64,000 nucleotides of DNA from Opisthorchis felineus (GCA_004794785.1 SJOL01009849.1:2169102-2233101); one strand, 5' to 3'. Shown: positions 37,741 through 50,550, counted from the stretch's first letter. A program made the numbers and translations. The notes: a model not told the origin generated them from the letters alone.

Positions 37741-37929
37741 ACTCTTACCAATAAGCTAACCCTGTACTGGTAGAGGACACGTGGATGAAGCATGGCAAAA
37801 TATGAAAGGAGCTATGCTAGCGGTGTTTAGTACTGTCTGTCTGATCCCTCTGATACGACCAACTGACCACTAGAAGTCGTCAAGATCATCAATCCTGATT
37901 GATGCCAGGAATTCATATCATCAAGCAAC

Positions 37930-39170
37930 GAGTACGACGGCGCAAGCCAAATAGTGAGGAGCCTAAGGGAAGACCGAGAGCTATAGTAGGAACAGAAAGC
38001 CCAAAATATGGAAAAGTCTTGTGTTACCGGAAGCAGCGTTGCCTTCTATCAAGTGGTACGATCGACTTGCCGTAGGAAAGCAGTGGTCAGTAAAACGATA
38101 AGCCAAGAATAAGCTACTCATTAATTTACTTGCAAGAAAGCCAACTTGAAAGATGGACCGAGCATTTCGAATGACAGTTTGGTTGGCCTCCGGAGGCAGC
38201 TCATACCGACGAATGGAATGCAACCCTCAACTACCCATTAGAAGAAAAAACAAAATACGAAATATCCGTACTGAAGGGTGAGAAGGCACCAGGATCGGAC
38301 GATCTGTATCCAGCCCTCTTCAAAGAAGACGGAGAGTCCATGGTTGTCCATCTCACAAAAAGCACTGATGCGATATGGAGTGGAGATAAAATGCCTGTAG
38401 AATGGTGCACTTCGACAGTTATTTTTGTCTTCAAAAAGGGTAGGCAAACGCTGTGTGGAAACCACAGTGGCATCAGCCTGGTAGCTGTGGTAACAAAGGT
38501 GCTCTCCGATCTTATCCTTCGAGGGTTAAATGAACACTGGGGGAGACATATCGTGAAAACCAGGCTGGGTTCCGTCCCACATCAACCATATTTTCACCCT
38601 CCATCAGATTCTGGAACGGCGACACTGATTCCAGCAAACAACAACGGTGGTCTTTCTGCACCTGCAATTTACCTTTGATTCCGTGGACCGCCAGGCACTA
38701 TGGCAATGTCTATGGAGCAAACTGACCCCGTAATTTCGTAACCTTCCTTATGGCGCTGTATGCCAACTCCCGCGGACCTGTGAAAGTCTACGGGAAGCTC
38801 TCACCTTAGTTTACCGCATAAAGTGGCGCCGGGCAAGGCCTTTCCTCTTCAAATTCGTCACTGATATGTTTACAGAACACTCGCTCTCAGCCTCTCATGC
38901 CTATGGGGTCGAAATGCCCCAGGGCATTCGCTCACAGACGTCTCTTCTTGGATCTGACGCCATTGCAATGCCGACAACATTAAATAGCCTAAATAATTCT
39001 GCCTCGCGGTTTGGCGTGCTCCTCACGCCTGCAAAGTGTGAAGTCCAGCTGCAGAGCTGGGTGGGCTTGAACCCTGACTTCATGCATGCGGATGATCCGA
39101 CTGAGGTAACTGACAAATTCGCCTACATGAGCAGGTATAGCAGACATGACCCAGGCCCTTAATGGTGTTC
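37930..39170 (+). pseudogene. LINE relic 1: non-LTR retrotransposon reverse transcriptase, decayed
   Basis: A broken ORF2-type reverse transcriptase. In order: a pre-RT linker with LERWTEHFE and FGWPPEA (about 38135-38190); finger motifs EKAPGSDDLYPALFKEDGE (38280-38340), VEWCTSTVIFVFKKG and CGNHSGISLVAVVTKVL (38390-38510); a remnant of motif A, FLHLQFTFDSVDRQALW (about 38657-38710), where the usual catalytic Asp is His; LYANSRGPVKVYGKLSP (38758); a PFLFKFVTDMF region (38840); LNNSASRFGVLLTPAKCEV (38985-39050); and WVGLNPDF. The YADD box before LLGSDA (about 38945) is gone. In-frame stops (for example near 38155 and 38730) and several frameshifts show it is dead. The NHRGISL-type motif and linker resemble RTE/CR1-like elements of flatworms (from memory). 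The 5' endonuclease is not seen. Confidence 0.85.
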
Positions 39171-39410
39171 AGTCATCCAAGCAGTCACCTTCAATGCACA
39201 GCTCCCCTCCCTATCTCCTCAATGAAAAGTCTCCTGACACCCCTATTTTACGCATCACTTATATCCACTTCACCTACTCAAACAATCAGTGAATGAAACT
39301 GTGGCAGCTGTAACCACTGTACGGCAAATACGTGTTTTTTATACCTTTTGATGATGACAACGACATGATGTAGGTTGTCATAATAATCGACCTCTTAAAT
39401 CAAATGTAAA
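39171..39410 (+). other. Probable 3' tail of LINE relic 1
   Basis: The sequence after the last reverse-transcriptase similarity ends in a TTTTGATGATGACAACGACA-type stretch near 39348. This may be the element's 3' untranslated end, but I cannot mark the boundary. Confidence 0.3.
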
Positions 39411-39518
39411 AAAATGCTGCCAATTTGCTGGCCCTTATCCTGCAGCGTATTACTAACGTTTTGTCGTTTTTATGAAATGTGCAGTCTCATTTGTGCAATG
39501 GCAGCAGCTCACCTGCAG

Positions 39519-39821
39519 AGCAGAGTGTGGTTTCATTTTTTTTCTACTGTCCGCGTCACTTCCGGGTTACTGAAACTCACTTCACAATATCCAGAAGTGA
39601 TGAACAAATGTACATCAAGTATGCAAGAGGTTTTCCAGGAGAATATTTGGCGATAAACTTTTCACAGACACTTTCAAACCCCTGCTATAATGTTGCGGAA
39701 TTTCCCTTGAACTGGGTGTTTCTGACGGCACTGATTGCAACATTTGTACAATCTGTCGAAATGTGTGGGCTGGCCGCTGCCGTTATCCGTCGATATCGCC
39801 ACATTCTAACCACTACCAAAG
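39519..39821 (+). CDS. Possible host exon with a transmembrane segment
   Basis: An open forward frame is bounded by acceptor-like AGCTCACCTGCAG (ending 39518) or, further in, TTCACAATATCCAG (ending 39594), and by a good donor, CCAAAG/GTGAAC, at 39821/39822. The frame encodes a polar part (SDEQMYIKYARGFPGEYLA), then NPCYNVAEF and a strong membrane-segment candidate, WVFLTALIATFVQSVEMCGL, followed by AAAVIRRYRH, a positively charged end. A Cys-containing loop followed by a TM segment of this type is reminiscent of the end of a tetraspanin, but the diagnostic CCG motif is not in this exon, so I do not assign a family. It is downstream of, and in the same direction as, LINE relic 1. Confidence 0.3.
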
Positions 39822-39839
39822 GTGAACAGTTTTTCTAAG

Positions 39840-42800
39840 CACTTGGCGTAAAAACGCATAAGAAAAACTACAGCTTGATAGGTTGCTGGTTTGTGGCCCC
39901 ACTTCCAAAGTAAATAAAATATCCGATGGGGAGTATCGTCAGAAGATTTTGTCCGTTCGAAGGTTCCTTACTTCTTCACTATGTCCTTAAGTTATTTTGA
40001 AGGACGTTATGTGTCTTTACTAAGACCATTTGATCGAACCTCGGCAATGCTCATAGAAGAATTTTTCTTTCCTTCCCATTATTTATTTGTTTGGAGCCTT
40101 CTCACAAAGTACGGTGTAGAGATAATCAGAACTGAATGATGCCAATTACATTTTCACAGTAAATCAATATTTCTGACTCATCTAGAGAAAATTCCAGTTG
40201 CTGATTGTTACACACCCCAAGAAATGCCACATTTCATATACGTCAATGCTTTCTACCTTCAGACCAAGTTATTTTAGTTTCAGTCAAATACGAGAAAGAC
40301 CAGATATGCAAAATTATATTCTATTAAAGGACCCAGAAGACATACTTTAATAAAATGAATTGCAGTCGAAGCATGATGTGCAGAGCACACAGCCCGATGC
40401 GATACTTTGTTAAAACGTAAGTCTAGTCCCAAGGCGCTTGTGACAAGTTCCTCCACCTTGAACGGACCACGTGAGGGGGTATCAAAATTGTTCAAAGGTG
40501 AACCTCGACATCAATGCGCGTGACAAACTTGTATTTTTAAATTTCCCAGAGATTTACTGATCTTAGATACAGGATTCGCGAGTTTGATATTGTTTCCAAG
40601 TGTAACGGGTTTCGTTTCATCCACAAACGAGATCCAACTCAGAGCAAAACATACCGGGTTGACCCACCACGGTAGGGCAGTAAAATATTTAGGAACATAC
40701 TATCTGGCAGGATTGGTTTTCTCACGCATCAGTTAAACGAATGAACCCAAATATTTGGAAGATTCTGACTCTAATAATGACGTGGGCTATATCACACTGA
40801 CTCGCTCGTGAGAATACAGGAAACAGTGGGAAGCAGACGATCTAGCGTATTACAATTCCATCTCAATTCAAATGAGTCTTTACACAAACGCCATGGCGCA
40901 CTCAAACGCAAAACAAGCAGCGAACTTTATTAGTCAGGGGAAATTCTAGAAGATTTGGGCTTCTTGTTACGCTTGAAGGGATTTATTAGATACAGGTGTT
41001 CCTTTCTTTGAGAAATTCATAGCAAGTCAGGCTCTCAACAGCGAACCATAGTTTAAGTTGAGCGATCATCTCGGAAAGTACTGAAACTTGATACGGGTCT
41101 AAAGGACACCTGTGATGAACATACGCAGCAACAACTTATCCTTTTGTTCGGTGAAATTTTGCTGAGATCCCGTCATCGCCGTTTAAATGCATTTTAATTT
41201 ATCCAAGAATGACTTTGAGTTTGTTGATTTTTAGTGACACCAAAACGGCAGACGGAAAAGAAAAATTGTGGCAAGATTATATCCGATGATTTCAACAGTA
41301 ATGCAAGTCGAGCCAGAAAGAACTCTTATTAACAAGGATATGATATCCTGTACGCATAGTTAAATGGTGCTTTTATATAGCAGGTGACAGCTCAAACGTT
41401 TGTGTGAGTTTGCGGATCTCTGTTCATAAGCGCAGTTGAGAAAACATTCAATGTTTCACTGATTAATAAGTTTGTTATTTATGCGCCATCGCGTGTAAGC
41501 ATTCGAATAAGGGTAGGACTCCTCTTACTGAAGAAAATTTCATTTTCTGATTTCATTCGACTGGTTCACTATTTTAAACGGCATGTGGTTAGTTTGCATT
41601 GGGAGTGAGACTTCGGATATCCAGCAGTCCAATGTAAACAAGCTATAAAAGAGCAATCTATATGAAGCACACACCTCGGTCATTTATAACTCATGATACT
41701 TATTGGTGACTGTTGCCCTGAGACTGTTTTTAAAGCTTCAAAGTCATTTCACTCATAATCGCATTTTATCAACTAACTCGCTCATTCTGATGCGATTTTC
41801 CTCACCATCCTCTGTATCAATCGACCACATTCGTCCACAGACTGTAATGGAAATCTCGTAATCCGGATGATAGTCTTTTGTGGATAATGTTCATTTGCAT
41901 TTTGGCCTATTATGAGCCGAAGCCTCGCAGAAGTCTACGGCGTTTGGGAAGTCTTATCCAAACCTGATTATTACTGATAGCCGAAATGCTCGGAAAATGA
42001 CCACTGGTCAGTAAGCTGAACTGGGAACGTTAGTTGCGTCTAGTTTGTCACCAAGACAGAGAGAGAGGAAAGCCTCGCCGCGTATTTGGGCTGTTGTGTC
42101 GCAGTTGGGCGGTGCCTCAATAATAGGCCTGCATAAATCACAACTTATTGATTGTTTTGACTTTTCAGCTGTGTCGGCAACCCAAAGGCCGAAACAAAAG
42201 GGAAAGTAAATGGGTATCACGCCTTGGTAACCAAGTAAATGTTTTTATGGCGGGAGGGGTCTTATTGCGGACAAATGGACGCAGAAGATCATTTGTGCAA
42301 TCATCTTTATGATTTCTGTGTTACATATACATCTAGAGTCATGTACATTTGCAAATATTTATCATATCGTTTTATCAAATGACGTCATAGCTCTCAGTGG
42401 CTTCATTGCCATGGTAATTTGAATGGATGTTCTTAACTAGAATTCAGTAGGTTCTAATCTGTTCTGGTGCAGTCTTCTCTTGTCCCTTCTCATTTAGAAT
42501 TCCACGTGATTCGTAGGCTGAGTTGGCTAAAATGTGCACTATAAAAACGCCGGTCGATTATATTGTTGTGAAATCCACATTACCGTGAGATTACTCTAAA
42601 TATATCCTGCTTAAATCCAGGAAGTTTTACAACCCATACCACTTATGTTCCCATACATTACTCTGAAAAATCTGTGAATTGAGTTCCTATTTTTCATTTT
42701 CATTTGCAGGTTTCAGGAATAGTTTGGCTTGAAATTCAGTTCAAAACGACGTGGTTAGGCTAGACATACCCCTTGCCAGTCACACTCATCTGATCTAACC

Positions 42801-43680
42801 ATTGCCCCAACTAACGAACATGATGCATGAAATTCCAAAACTGCTTTCCTGTCGCATCTTTGTCGTGGTTGTTGATGTTTATAAGTCTCCTCATTACTCA
42901 ACACTATGCGGTAGCATTCTGATTGTAGCATTCGGTTAAAAGGCAAGCAGATTTCCTGGTTTAGCAGCTGATTATCTTGTTGATAAGCTTGGCGTCTGAT
43001 GTTTATGTAACGGAGTTTGTCATGGTAATTTAATTTCTGGTGGACTGGAGTTAGATTTCACACCTAAATTGCAGCTCGCATACTGAGCTGCTTCGCACAT
43101 CTTAACCGAATATGCAAATGAGCAGATGCCCGGATGCTTCGAGCTGAGGGCACTAACACGATGTGTGAAAGAGTTTGCTTATATGTCTTGTTCACCGTCA
43201 AGCCATACATCTCAGCTCGGTAGACATCTTGCTCAGCTTCATCGCTGACCCAGTTGGAATGGGGTTGTCTAACCTACTGGGTGTTATTTTGCTCTCTACG
43301 GTCAACAACAGAAACCAAATCGATAATCAAATGCGGCATGTGACAGTTTGGGTATGATGGTTCATTGTTGTATCGTTTGCACACGAGAAAGATGAACTAG
43401 GTCTTTTAACACGACATTATTTGTGTAAAGTAGCCCGCTCCCTACCCAACATTGACCAAAAAGCAACTTTCCCATCGTTATTGATGGAATCACGTATCCG
43501 CAACTTCTGGACGAGGACTTACAGACTTTATGAAGTCCTGATGGGGAAATCCGAAACCAAACCGACGAGAAGGAAGTGCGCAAGGTCAACCGCAACCCAA
43601 ATCAAAAAGGGAAACAGACTAGACATTATTGATGATACCAGTTTTGCTGGGGAAGCACTTTGGTTGACCGATAAAGCAAA
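39840..43680. other. 3.8 kb without recognisable features
   Basis: No domain, repeat family or RNA gene recognised. Frames are short (up to about 75 codons). Confidence 0.35.
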
Positions 43681-43683
43681 TCA

Positions 43684-43686
<3 letters not shown>

Positions 43687-43721
<35 letters not shown>
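43687..43721. repeat. (TA)n microsatellite
   Basis: A pure alternating TA run of about 35 bases. It creates the Ile/Tyr repeat at the end of the forward frame 43421-43726, which is otherwise unassigned. Confidence 0.95.
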
Positions 43722-43723
<2 letters not shown>

Positions 43724-43724
43724 T

Positions 43725-45535
43725 AAATTCAAAGGGTATAGCAGTATGATATTGGAGGTACCAACGCGCTAATATGGCATGCTCTGCAGGGCCAAATGTA
43801 AAATCAACACCTCCTAGTTCCTGAAAGCATACATATTGTAAAACAGCATATCAGTCCTATGGACATCACCTAAAAGAGGAAGTGGGACTTGCGTAAGCAA
43901 ATCTATTTGCTTGCACTGACATTAAACGAAGGTGAACGCCTGGTTTTCGAAAGGTAATTAATTCCGGAGCCGCATAGATGTAGTCACATTTAGACTGATT
44001 AAGAGGAGTATGTGTACATGCGTATACATAAGTTGTTCCCCTTGTTGGCTAACCACCTGTGACGGAATTTCCTGAAACCCTACTGGCGCTCGTCGCTATG
44101 ACACTTTAGCCACCCATATACAACACAATCAGTAAACTTTACCCGTCTGAAGCGTCCATCAGAGGGCCGAATCTTCTCAGTTCCCTTGAAATTTCGACAA
44201 ATAATGATAATGCTTCACAATCCACGAAGATACCGTAATGCAGCACATGGGCTTTAGCCAGGGCTACGATTGGAGTTTTCCTTTTCTCCTTACTTTCTAA
44301 GACTGGAGCGTTTTCTTGCATCCAGGAATTTGGTATACATTATTCGCAGACAAGCTAAGATGGAACAATATTCCGACTCTGCAGCGCAAAACTAAGGGCG
44401 GACGATGGAGCCGGTCCGTCATAGAATCTGTATTAGTTCTACTTCTAAAAATACCGAAATCCGAGGCCAAGTTGTCACCGTTATCCGTAAGCGTGCATGA
44501 CCTACTTGACTTTGCTCCACTCCTTTAGATTGTCTCGTTCCCAATTCGCCTCAATACGATGTATACAGGCACCTGTGTTTACTGTCAGATATGGCATGAG
44601 CTCGCACACCTGATCTCCACTCTGATTGGTAACTACCCTTCTAGACGCTCACGGCGGACTCGGAATTCAAAGATGCTGATCGAAAGACCTTAGGAAATTG
44701 CGCTTAGATGGTTATTAAATCGACACTTATACTTTGCACTCGCTTACAGGATTCAGTTTTAAATACAGACAAAATCTATCAAAGCTGTTGACCGGAACCG
44801 CTTCCTCACACAAAAGTTGGTTTTACATGAATTTGCTAAGTATGCACTGTAACAATAATCCCACCTTTTCACGGCGAGAAAACAAAACTTAAGCTACAAA
44901 GTAGTATGATAGAAAACTGAAGATCTTTCAAACAACCGAGATATTGGTGTCTACAAGTTCTGCTGCCGACTACATCCATAAGGACAGATTTTTTCCAATT
45001 TACTGTCATGCCGGAAGTTCAGTGTTTTTCAATTCTCATTTTTGGTAGTGTGGTAAGTGTGAACGAACCTGTGATCTGTCGGCGTTGCAAAAAACTTGGG
45101 TTCTTTTCGGATTATCGTTATTCATGAACAACTCAAGCGGTCGTTTTAAATCATAAGAAATTGGCTCCGGTGGGTGAAACTTTATTTATTATTTGAATAT
45201 GCCTTGTTGTTTGTGAATTAAAACAATTTCTCAGCGCGCATATCTTGTTTATCAAGATCTATCACAGCCGACGAGGAATCAGCGCTTTATGAGTCATCCG
45301 GTCTCACCCTGTGGGTACACCGTGCTCTGCGTCTGATTTAGCTCAGACGTTGTCTAATCCAACTTGACAACCATGATGTTCCATAGTATCAGACGACAAA
45401 CAAACAAATAAATCGCTAGGGTGATAGATAATTTGTCTTTAGGAAAATACAAATGTATGTTTGTTGATAGTTCTCCAATAAAATGGGCTCCATGATTGAA
45501 AATCGGCCTGTTTTTCTATGTGGAACAACGTAAGA
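43725..45535. other. No recognisable feature
   Basis: No family similarity or repeat seen on either strand. Confidence 0.35.
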
Positions 45536-45536
45536 A

Positions 45537-45618
45537 CGTCATAAACGAAATATTCAGCTGGGTTCTAGGTGATTCTCCGGTCAAAACTAAATTGGTATGC
45601 GAATGAGTGTATTTTGCC
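45537..45618 (-). repeat. P1 fragment, inverted relative to most copies
   Basis: The reverse complement reads TACACTCATTCGCATACCAA, then TTTAGTTTTGACCGGAGAAT, CACCTAGAACCCAGCTGAAT and ATTTCGTTTATGACG, collinear with the second half of P1. Only this half is present, and it lies in the opposite orientation to the fragments at 9.9 and 18.7 kb. Confidence 0.65.
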
Positions 45619-46339
45619 AAGATGATTTCTTATTCAAATAAAATAATTTAGCTGAGCTTTATAGGCTACTGTCCGAGGTGTGATTTTAACACCAAGTCAT
45701 GTGCAACTCCTCTTTATAAGCAAGGAATGCAGATGCTTCTATTAGTAACATAATAAACTCAGTGCAGCTTCTGCTATCCACTTTGGTCAAAATCTGTTCG
45801 GAAGGTAAAGTCCATTAAAACGGCATTGTCGTGCATTCGGTAATTGCACCAAGTAAGTAGGTCAGCTGCTACCTTGGAGATTAAATCACATTCGTTATTA
45901 CTACTAGTGTCATATAAACTCAACACATCAAGAACACTGCACAGGTATTGCGCAGTGGGCTAAAGGTGACTACCATCAAGGAATTGTCAATTTGGAGAAG
46001 AGCACTTTAAAAAAGTCGGAAAATATCATCATTCTTTCAGTGTGCAGTAATGGAAGAACGGAAGAACACAAGAACGGACTGCAATTAGGCCGGTCAGTTT
46101 CATTTTTGCACCAAACGTATCCGCACAAACCTGTGATAAAAACGCATTCTTCTTCACACTGCAAAAAGTTGCGGAATGAGCGAACCCCGTGAGATCCCTA
46201 AGCTACCTCGCTCTAATGTATATCCGGGATTTGGATCCACTGTGATTTATTCAAGAAAATGTGGTGATATCTAAACGAAAGTTGAACTACATCTGAAATA
46301 GCACGCTCAGACTTGAAAAATCAGATATGTCCAGCATGT

Positions 46340-46475
46340 GGTTTTGAAGTAGCGGTAACACGCTCGCCTCGCATGCCAGATGTTCGGGGCTCAATTCCCG
46401 GCAAGGTCAACAGTGTGCACTGTGGCTGAGCTCGAGTTTGATGTTTCTATCCTTTGGTGCGACTCAAAAGAATAA
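46340..46475 (+). repeat. S1 SINE: Ala-like tRNA-derived head and short tail
   Basis: A-box-like TAGCGGTAACACG (46350-46362) is followed by an anticodon arm CTCGC / CTCGCAT / GCCAG (46363-46379; one mismatch; anticodon CGC, alanine) and a T-arm CGGGG / CTCAATT / CCCGG with B-box-like GGCTCAATTCC. The D stem and acceptor stem do not pair, so it is not a functional tRNA gene. A related head is found on the minus strand at 51.08-51.14 kb, and both are followed by TGCACT...TGAGCTC, which supports a SINE family over a lone tRNA pseudogene. Confidence 0.6.
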
Positions 46476-46484
46476 TTGCGCCAG

Positions 46485-47895
46485 GACACGAGAACAACTG
46501 CTCAAACGAGAATGACGTGAACGTGAAATAGTTTTATCAGTGACTTTGCATTTCGTGTCGGATATTGTGCGATGTAATTTTTTTTCTTGACGAAACAAAC
46601 AACTTATTAGACCAAAAGGATTTAGCAAAATTATGAGTAGTATATTCCCCCAAGGTAATTGGTACAATGCTTGGAAAATCGTACAAACGTTTCGACATGC
46701 ATACAGGACGAGAATTTGTCCATGACTGTTGCCACGGCACAAAATTGGACGATTGTTCGCACTTGATGTGCCAGACATTAAAAGTAGCAAAGCGGCTACT
46801 GATGGGGAAATCCTCATTGCATGAACATTGCCCAGCGAAAATTGAATGCAGCGGATTAGTATTATTTTACTGTAGAGCAATAGAAAGGCTGAGCTGTTTC
46901 GTGTCAATCACCCACGCTTCATGCGTGATCAGAATGGAACCTTCAGATGTATGTTGTGATAAACTGATTTTTCTGTCGCTTACTGTCACACCTCACTGGT
47001 GCATTTCATGGTGACTTCATCGAAAATGAAGGATATACATGCATTCAAGATTAAAACACAAAAAAATAAATTGATTTTCTTATTGTTACCGGTTCCCTGA
47101 TAGCAGATTCCTGCTGGCACAAAAACGGGGAAGAAACAAGGTGAAATGTTTTCTTTGGTGGAAGTCACCTCGGAAAGATTGCACATAGTCAAAGAGTAAG
47201 ACAGTTAAATTAAGTAAACAAAACTATATGGTTAACCAAGTGAGTTATACGGTTCTTCAATACAGAGCTGTTTCCGAGGAATCTTGATTCAATGGAACCA
47301 TGTATAACTGATAAAACGTAGTTCTCGACGTGGCCCAAGAGCATTCAAAACCACAAGATATAATGGGTTTGCACAACCAGCCTTACCTTATTTACTTAGT
47401 ATTTGACCGACAGAACAGTATCCAGGGAGATAAGTAAACTTCTGCTGATATATCTTGCCTACATCATTGATAATTAATTACCTCGAAAATGGAAATGCTT
47501 GGAAAATGGAAAATGCTTGCCGCATGAGGGAAAAAGACAGTAAGACTATATGGTCAACCTCGATGAATCATTGGTCTGATATGCACACAGTCATTTAGGT
47601 GACAACTTGGACAATGTCAAATTCACTAAAATAATTTATGTATGAATGCGATGACAATAGTACTGAACAGATTTCAGAGACCTCCCAGTAAGAATGACCT
47701 AACTGGTCGCAACTCATTTGTTCATCACGGCCAGATTAACCTCTCGCTGAAGGTGTGAACTTGCTGGCAATTTTGGAACAATACGGAATAGGTCATGATA
47801 AGTGGTTTGTCTGGTGGATGTTTTGTCTAGGTATCGGAGCGCATTTATAAACACAAGTATATTAATACAAGTTTCCGGTGACCTATTGTGTACTC
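46485..47895. other. No firm genes; overlapping unassigned frames
   Basis: Long frames overlap on opposite strands (46464-46907 minus, 46667-47014 plus). The plus frame is Cys-rich (HDCCHGTKLDDC, HLMCQTLK) and starts with ATG, but I recognise no family and no exon borders. An imperfect tandem duplication lies at 47484-47519. Confidence 0.3.
47484..47519 (+). repeat. Imperfect two-copy tandem of about 18 bases
   Basis: AAAATGGAAATGCTTGG is followed directly by AAAATGGAAAATGCTTGC. This is a local slippage-type duplication. Confidence 0.6.
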
Positions 47896-47900
47896 TACAG

Positions 47901-47987
47901 CCTGCGATGTGCTTATACACAACAGGCATACGAAACAAGTGCAATGGATTCAGTTGTCCTTCTGAGGACTACCACGTATGGTTTCAA
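47901..47987 (+). CDS. Possible 29-codon Cys-rich internal exon
   Basis: Acceptor-like GTGTACTCTACAG ends at 47900 and donor-like TTTCAA/GTAAGGG begins at 47988. They enclose exactly 29 codons in an open frame, with the visible pieces AMCLYTTGIRNKCNG and FSCPSEDYHVWFQ, a C-x9-C-x4-C spacing. The surrounding frame is open from 47802 to 48071. I recognise no domain. The splice signals make it better than a random frame but do not prove it. Confidence 0.2.
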
Positions 47988-47989
47988 GT

Positions 47990-48875
47990 AAGGGAACTAC
48001 GGTTTAGTGGCAAGTGTGTTATTATCAAGGTTGTACCGAAGGAAAAACAAGTGTGCAGACAAAGTACTTAAACCAGCCGGCACAAAATTTGGGGTCTCCA
48101 GGATTATGCACAAGTTACGTAAGCAAGGCAACCGAGTATGACCCCAGATTATGGGAGAGACCGGCGTATCCGCTTCAGAGATAGTGGGAAACAGGAGACC
48201 TACTTCTGGTAAATAAGCAGCAAGGTCCCTGGGGAACTGATGTCACCGGAGCTGACTTGGTCAGCTGGTTCGTTACATAGTGTTGTAGGCGCCCAAGGGC
48301 GATATAGTGTCAATACTGGTACGAATGGTCTAATGCTGTTACCAACCTCTTATGCCTGACTGGATGTAAGGTCCGTACGATGGCGTATAAACATTCCTAC
48401 GTGCTTGGGGATTTTTTCGCTCAATTAAACGCGAGGTACAATATGGGCAACGGGAATATTTATGTGATCGATTCCCTTTGCGCTGACTAGCACTTTAGTT
48501 CGTGAGGTGCACTGGGCATCTTAGGTGCTATCATGGCATGTGAGGTGCGTGTGAATCACAATCGTACTCACCAGCTTCCATTTGCTTATGGACTCCTTAT
48601 TTCGCCTTGATGCCTTATGGATTAGGTGGTTCATCCAAAGCCCTTTAAGATAGCTTGCTACCGAGTTTCAGGTAACCAAATTCCGCTTCCCCCACAAAAT
48701 CAAATCAAAATGATCCCGGAGCGCTGTTTACATGGGCCAGTCTTTGGCAAACAGCAGTTATTTATCTCCACTTTCCTCTTCCGGACCACTAAAAACATAT
48801 TCTACACCCGCTAACACAGAGACCCTATCCTGCAAAAAACATGCGCTGACACCACATACACCTAACGCGCTACCC
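47990..48875. other. No recognisable feature
   Basis: No repeat or coding signal recognised. Confidence 0.35.
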
Positions 48876-48877
48876 AT

Positions 48878-49115
48878 GACGCTGCTGAAAACTGTTCGAC
48901 AGCCCACAACCGGCTTAGCCCTTCTTGAGGCTTATTCTGCAGGCTCAGTCCCCGAGTTTTCGTCAAACTTATGTTTCCCTTGGACCTAAATTGCACACAA
49001 TTCGACAAATACACTCATTTTTATGGCGTTCTGTTTTTCATGGCAGACTCACCTAAATTCCAGCTTAATCTCTCATTTATGGTGTTTTTCAATTGAGTAG
49101 TGCCTTAACTCTGAG
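48878..49115 (-). repeat. P1 repeat, decayed full-length copy
   Basis: Plus-strand order is GCTGCTGAAAACTGTTCGAC, a decayed hammerhead-like core (48902-48944), GTCAAACTTATGTTTCCCTT, CGACAAATACACTCATTTTT, CATGGCAGACTCACC and TCTCATTTATGGTGTTTTTC. The arrangement matches the 20.5 kb unit, but I cannot follow a second tandem unit behind it. In the core, CTGATGA has become CAGAATA and GAAAC has become TAAGC, so this copy is older or less constrained. Confidence 0.65.
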
Positions 49116-49119
49116 TAAT

Positions 49120-50550
49120 TTATCGCGACGTCTCAGATATCCTGCCAGCTGAGAAGCCCGTTTACTTTGTAGCTGATTGTATTTCCCCACTTGCGTACAA
49201 CTTGGTGTACGAGTGGAGCATAAGGTTGGCAGAAACTGCAAAATTACTTTTTTTTTAAAACTCCACAAAGAGTGATACCTGCAGTACTCGATCGAAGAGT
49301 TTTGAACCCCTGTTATGTCAGGAAGACGCAGTGCTTAGTTTGAGGTTCAGTCTCGTACTAATCAGCTGACATCTAACAAGTCATTTTAAAGCGTATCAGG
49401 TTGTCCGTCCACGTCTAGTCCTTTAAAGTTTATATATGAAAAATTCCCAACGGTCTTGTTGAGTCTATCAATTTCCAAAAGCATAAGAGATGAGATGTAC
49501 ATCTTTGCTTGATTATGTTACTCCATTGGAGCAGTTTTAACTTGTTACGTCGTTATGTGGTCCACTCCCAAGCACAATAAGCTGTCTGTAAAGCTTACCT
49601 CAAACAAGTTTATTCTATCAAGTATCCATCTTGTGTATTCTGTTTGAATAAGACAATTGGTCTCGAAATGTCGCATTACACTGTTTCACTGAGAGGTTAC
49701 TAGCTGCCTCGTTTTTCACACATATTTACAGCAGAACCACTGAGTCGTAATCTCAAGTCCTTCAGGAGGCAGTTGGCTAGACTTTAATTTTAAGGGTTCC
49801 TGAACTGCTGATCAAATCTGGAGCACTTCGAATAGTGCCATGGCTACCTTGAGGCTCGCCAATTTCCCAAAAGGTGCAAAAGTCGGTCCTTATCATTAAC
49901 TAGCCAGCTAGAGATTTGGCAGCATTTTTACTACCCAGCTCGTCGTGTACCCCAACATATCTAACCGTCCAACTAATTCTAGCACGCTAATGATCCTCAA
50001 TTTAACTGTATTCGATTTAATCCATTTTTTCGAAGTGTAACGATCAGGTCAACTTAGCAACAGTGAGAAATTTGAATGAAGCTGGAAGTCAGTGTACTTT
50101 ATTAAAACCAAACAATTCCTCCCCAACCCCGCCCTGTCAGGAAGTCATGAAATTTGGGACAAAGAGTTCGAGCTTTCATCAGCGGCACTAAATTAATGGT
50201 GACATGTGCTTACGAAAGTCAGTGGATCATCTCGATATTATCAAATTAGCTGAGATCTACATTGGCATCAATCACGTGGGAATGCGAGGTCTCACGCAGA
50301 CTGCGGCAAGTCAGGTGACTTTATTGGTCGCGGATATTCTAGATAAAAATAACAGGGTATTCAGAAACATTTGACATTCAATGCAATAACTAAATGAGTG
50401 ATGGGAGAAAACGCTCACTTCCATAGTCTTGCTGCCAAGTTTTTTCTTATTGGTAACCGAAATCAGTGTATAGCTGAATAGTGAAGTAGGCTGTGTTTTC
50501 TATCTTTTCATTCGATGTTGTTCTGCTTTGCATCTAACAGATTCGGCTAT
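49120..50550. other. No recognisable feature
   Basis: No coding or repeat signal recognised between the P1 and S2 elements. Confidence 0.35.

Noticed and set aside
43421..43726. Forward frame ending in an Ile-Tyr repeat
   Set aside because: The end is a TA microsatellite. The upstream part has no recognised domain.
46340..46408. Functional tRNA-Ala(CGC) gene
   Set aside because: The D stem and acceptor stem do not pair, the anticodon stem and T stem each have a mismatch, and a related SINE-like copy exists at 51.1 kb.
46464..47014. Cys-rich frames on both strands
   Set aside because: The two frames overlap antisense. Neither has a recognised domain or clear exon borders, so I could not choose between them and list no gene.
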